A stretch of 15,169 nucleotides of DNA from NCBI GenBank assembly GCA_945901145.1, contig CAMDJY010000008.1, positions 1 to 15,169 of the forward strand, written 5' to 3'. This stretch comes from Legionella genomosp. 1. Its GTDB lineage: Bacteria; Pseudomonadota; Gammaproteobacteria; Legionellales; Legionellaceae. Shown here one piece after another: positions 14,828 to 15,169 of this stretch. Made by a program: the position numbers and the translations under genes. Below the pieces are notes generated by a model that saw only the letters and a program-made list of their open reading frames with translations, was not told where the DNA came from and made no database searches. The first letter of the stretch is position 1. Each line of letters opens with the position of its first letter.

Positions 14828-15169
14828 GCGGATTTCCTTTTAAAAAGAGCACGAAACACCGGATAAATATCGGCAACTGTATCAATATTTTCCATAGCAA
14901 ATTGTGGAAATTGGGTGGTGAGTCGTTGATACATTTCCCATAAACTTTGATGATGTCTTGGCATAATCTCGATGTAAGCAAAATACTGTAGCATCGGCAA
15001 AATTTTATTTTGTAATAATTCAAGACAATAAGGTGAGTCAGCATTCCAATTATCTCCGTCAGACGCTTGGGCTGCATAAATATTCCATGCTGAAGGTGGA
15101 TAACGTTTACAAATGATTTGATTGAGAAGTTCTAATGCGCTAGAAACTACAGTGCCACCTGTTTCTCTT
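14824..15169 (-). CDS. yeaH: DUF444/YeaH family protein, C-terminal part (cut by window edge)
   Basis: The last 115 codons of a gene entering from the right edge. The translation begins [19 protein letters not shown], continues [20 protein letters not shown], and ends [19 protein letters not shown]. These match the C-terminal part of YeaH/YhbH (DUF444) proteins, including the [10 protein letters not shown] loop and the DIYPVFR end. The family has a VWA-like fold and is encoded with a PrkA-like serine kinase (yeaG), which would be expected just beyond the window, and a SpoVR gene, which is present downstream. It overlaps that gene by 4 bases. The role is in stationary-phase or sustained stress response; the mechanism is unknown. 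Confidence 0.94.
   Translation of the reverse strand, partial: RETGGTVVSSALELLNQIICKRYPPSAWNIYAAQASDGDNWNADSPYCLELLQNKILPMLQYFAYIEIMPRHHQSLWEMYQRLTTQFPQFAMENIDTVADIYPVFRALFKRKSA

Noticed and set aside
14793..15077. Minus-strand 94-residue open frame starting [11 protein letters not shown]
   Set aside because: It is out of frame with the clear DUF444 C-terminal coding sequence covering the same bases.

Overview
The window reads as a gammaproteobacterial chromosome with moderately low GC and densely packed genes. Three things point there: the block rsmD, two M16 peptidases, ftsY, ftsE, ftsX and rpoH, which matches the order known from Pseudomonas and many other gammaproteobacteria; a YeaH/YcgB (DUF444/SpoVR) pair; and a Phe-terminated outer-membrane barrel whose mature start resembles surface proteins of Legionella-like bacteria. 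Placement near Legionellales is a guess from overall flavour, not a proof. No mobile element, tRNA, rRNA, CRISPR array or gene-free stretch over 300 bases was seen.

Region 1 (1-5553, all minus strand, transcribed from right to left): a complete MoxR/Bat cassette with a small cold-shock-domain gene at its head. The order is CSD protein, MoxR AAA+ ATPase, DUF58 protein, DUF4381 membrane protein, VWA protein BatA, VWA protein BatB, TPR protein BatC and BatD (cut by the window edge). From DUF58 onward the genes overlap by 4 to 13 bases, so they are probably translated together. The expected machine is a cytoplasmic MoxR ATPase acting with VWA proteins at the inner membrane and periplasmic TPR/BatD parts. 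Its biochemical role is poorly defined; it is linked to envelope and oxidative stress survival.

Region 2 (5677-8863, minus strand): a three-gene overlapping operon. An active M16 zinc peptidase (HxxEH present, TTG start) is followed by a catalytically dead M16 partner and then by rsmD, the 16S rRNA m2G966 methyltransferase.

Region 3 (8925-11414, plus strand): ftsY-ftsE-ftsX, divergent from region 2 across a 61-base promoter region and overlapping at each junction. It couples the SRP receptor to the FtsEX division complex.

Region 4 (11411-12304, minus strand): a predicted outer-membrane beta-barrel of unknown function set between ftsX and rpoH, which are adjacent in many relatives. Its stop codon overlaps that of ftsX.

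Region 5 (12446-15169): rpoH (heat-shock sigma factor) on the plus strand, convergent with a minus-strand pair made of a DUF444/YeaH gene (only its C-terminal third is in the window) and a SpoVR/YcgB gene.

Most genes belong to known families. The points most worth a second look are the inserted barrel gene, the 15-base tandem repeat in batC, the degenerate metal site of the second VWA protein, and the cold-shock gene heading the MoxR cassette. I see no clear case for a wholly new system.
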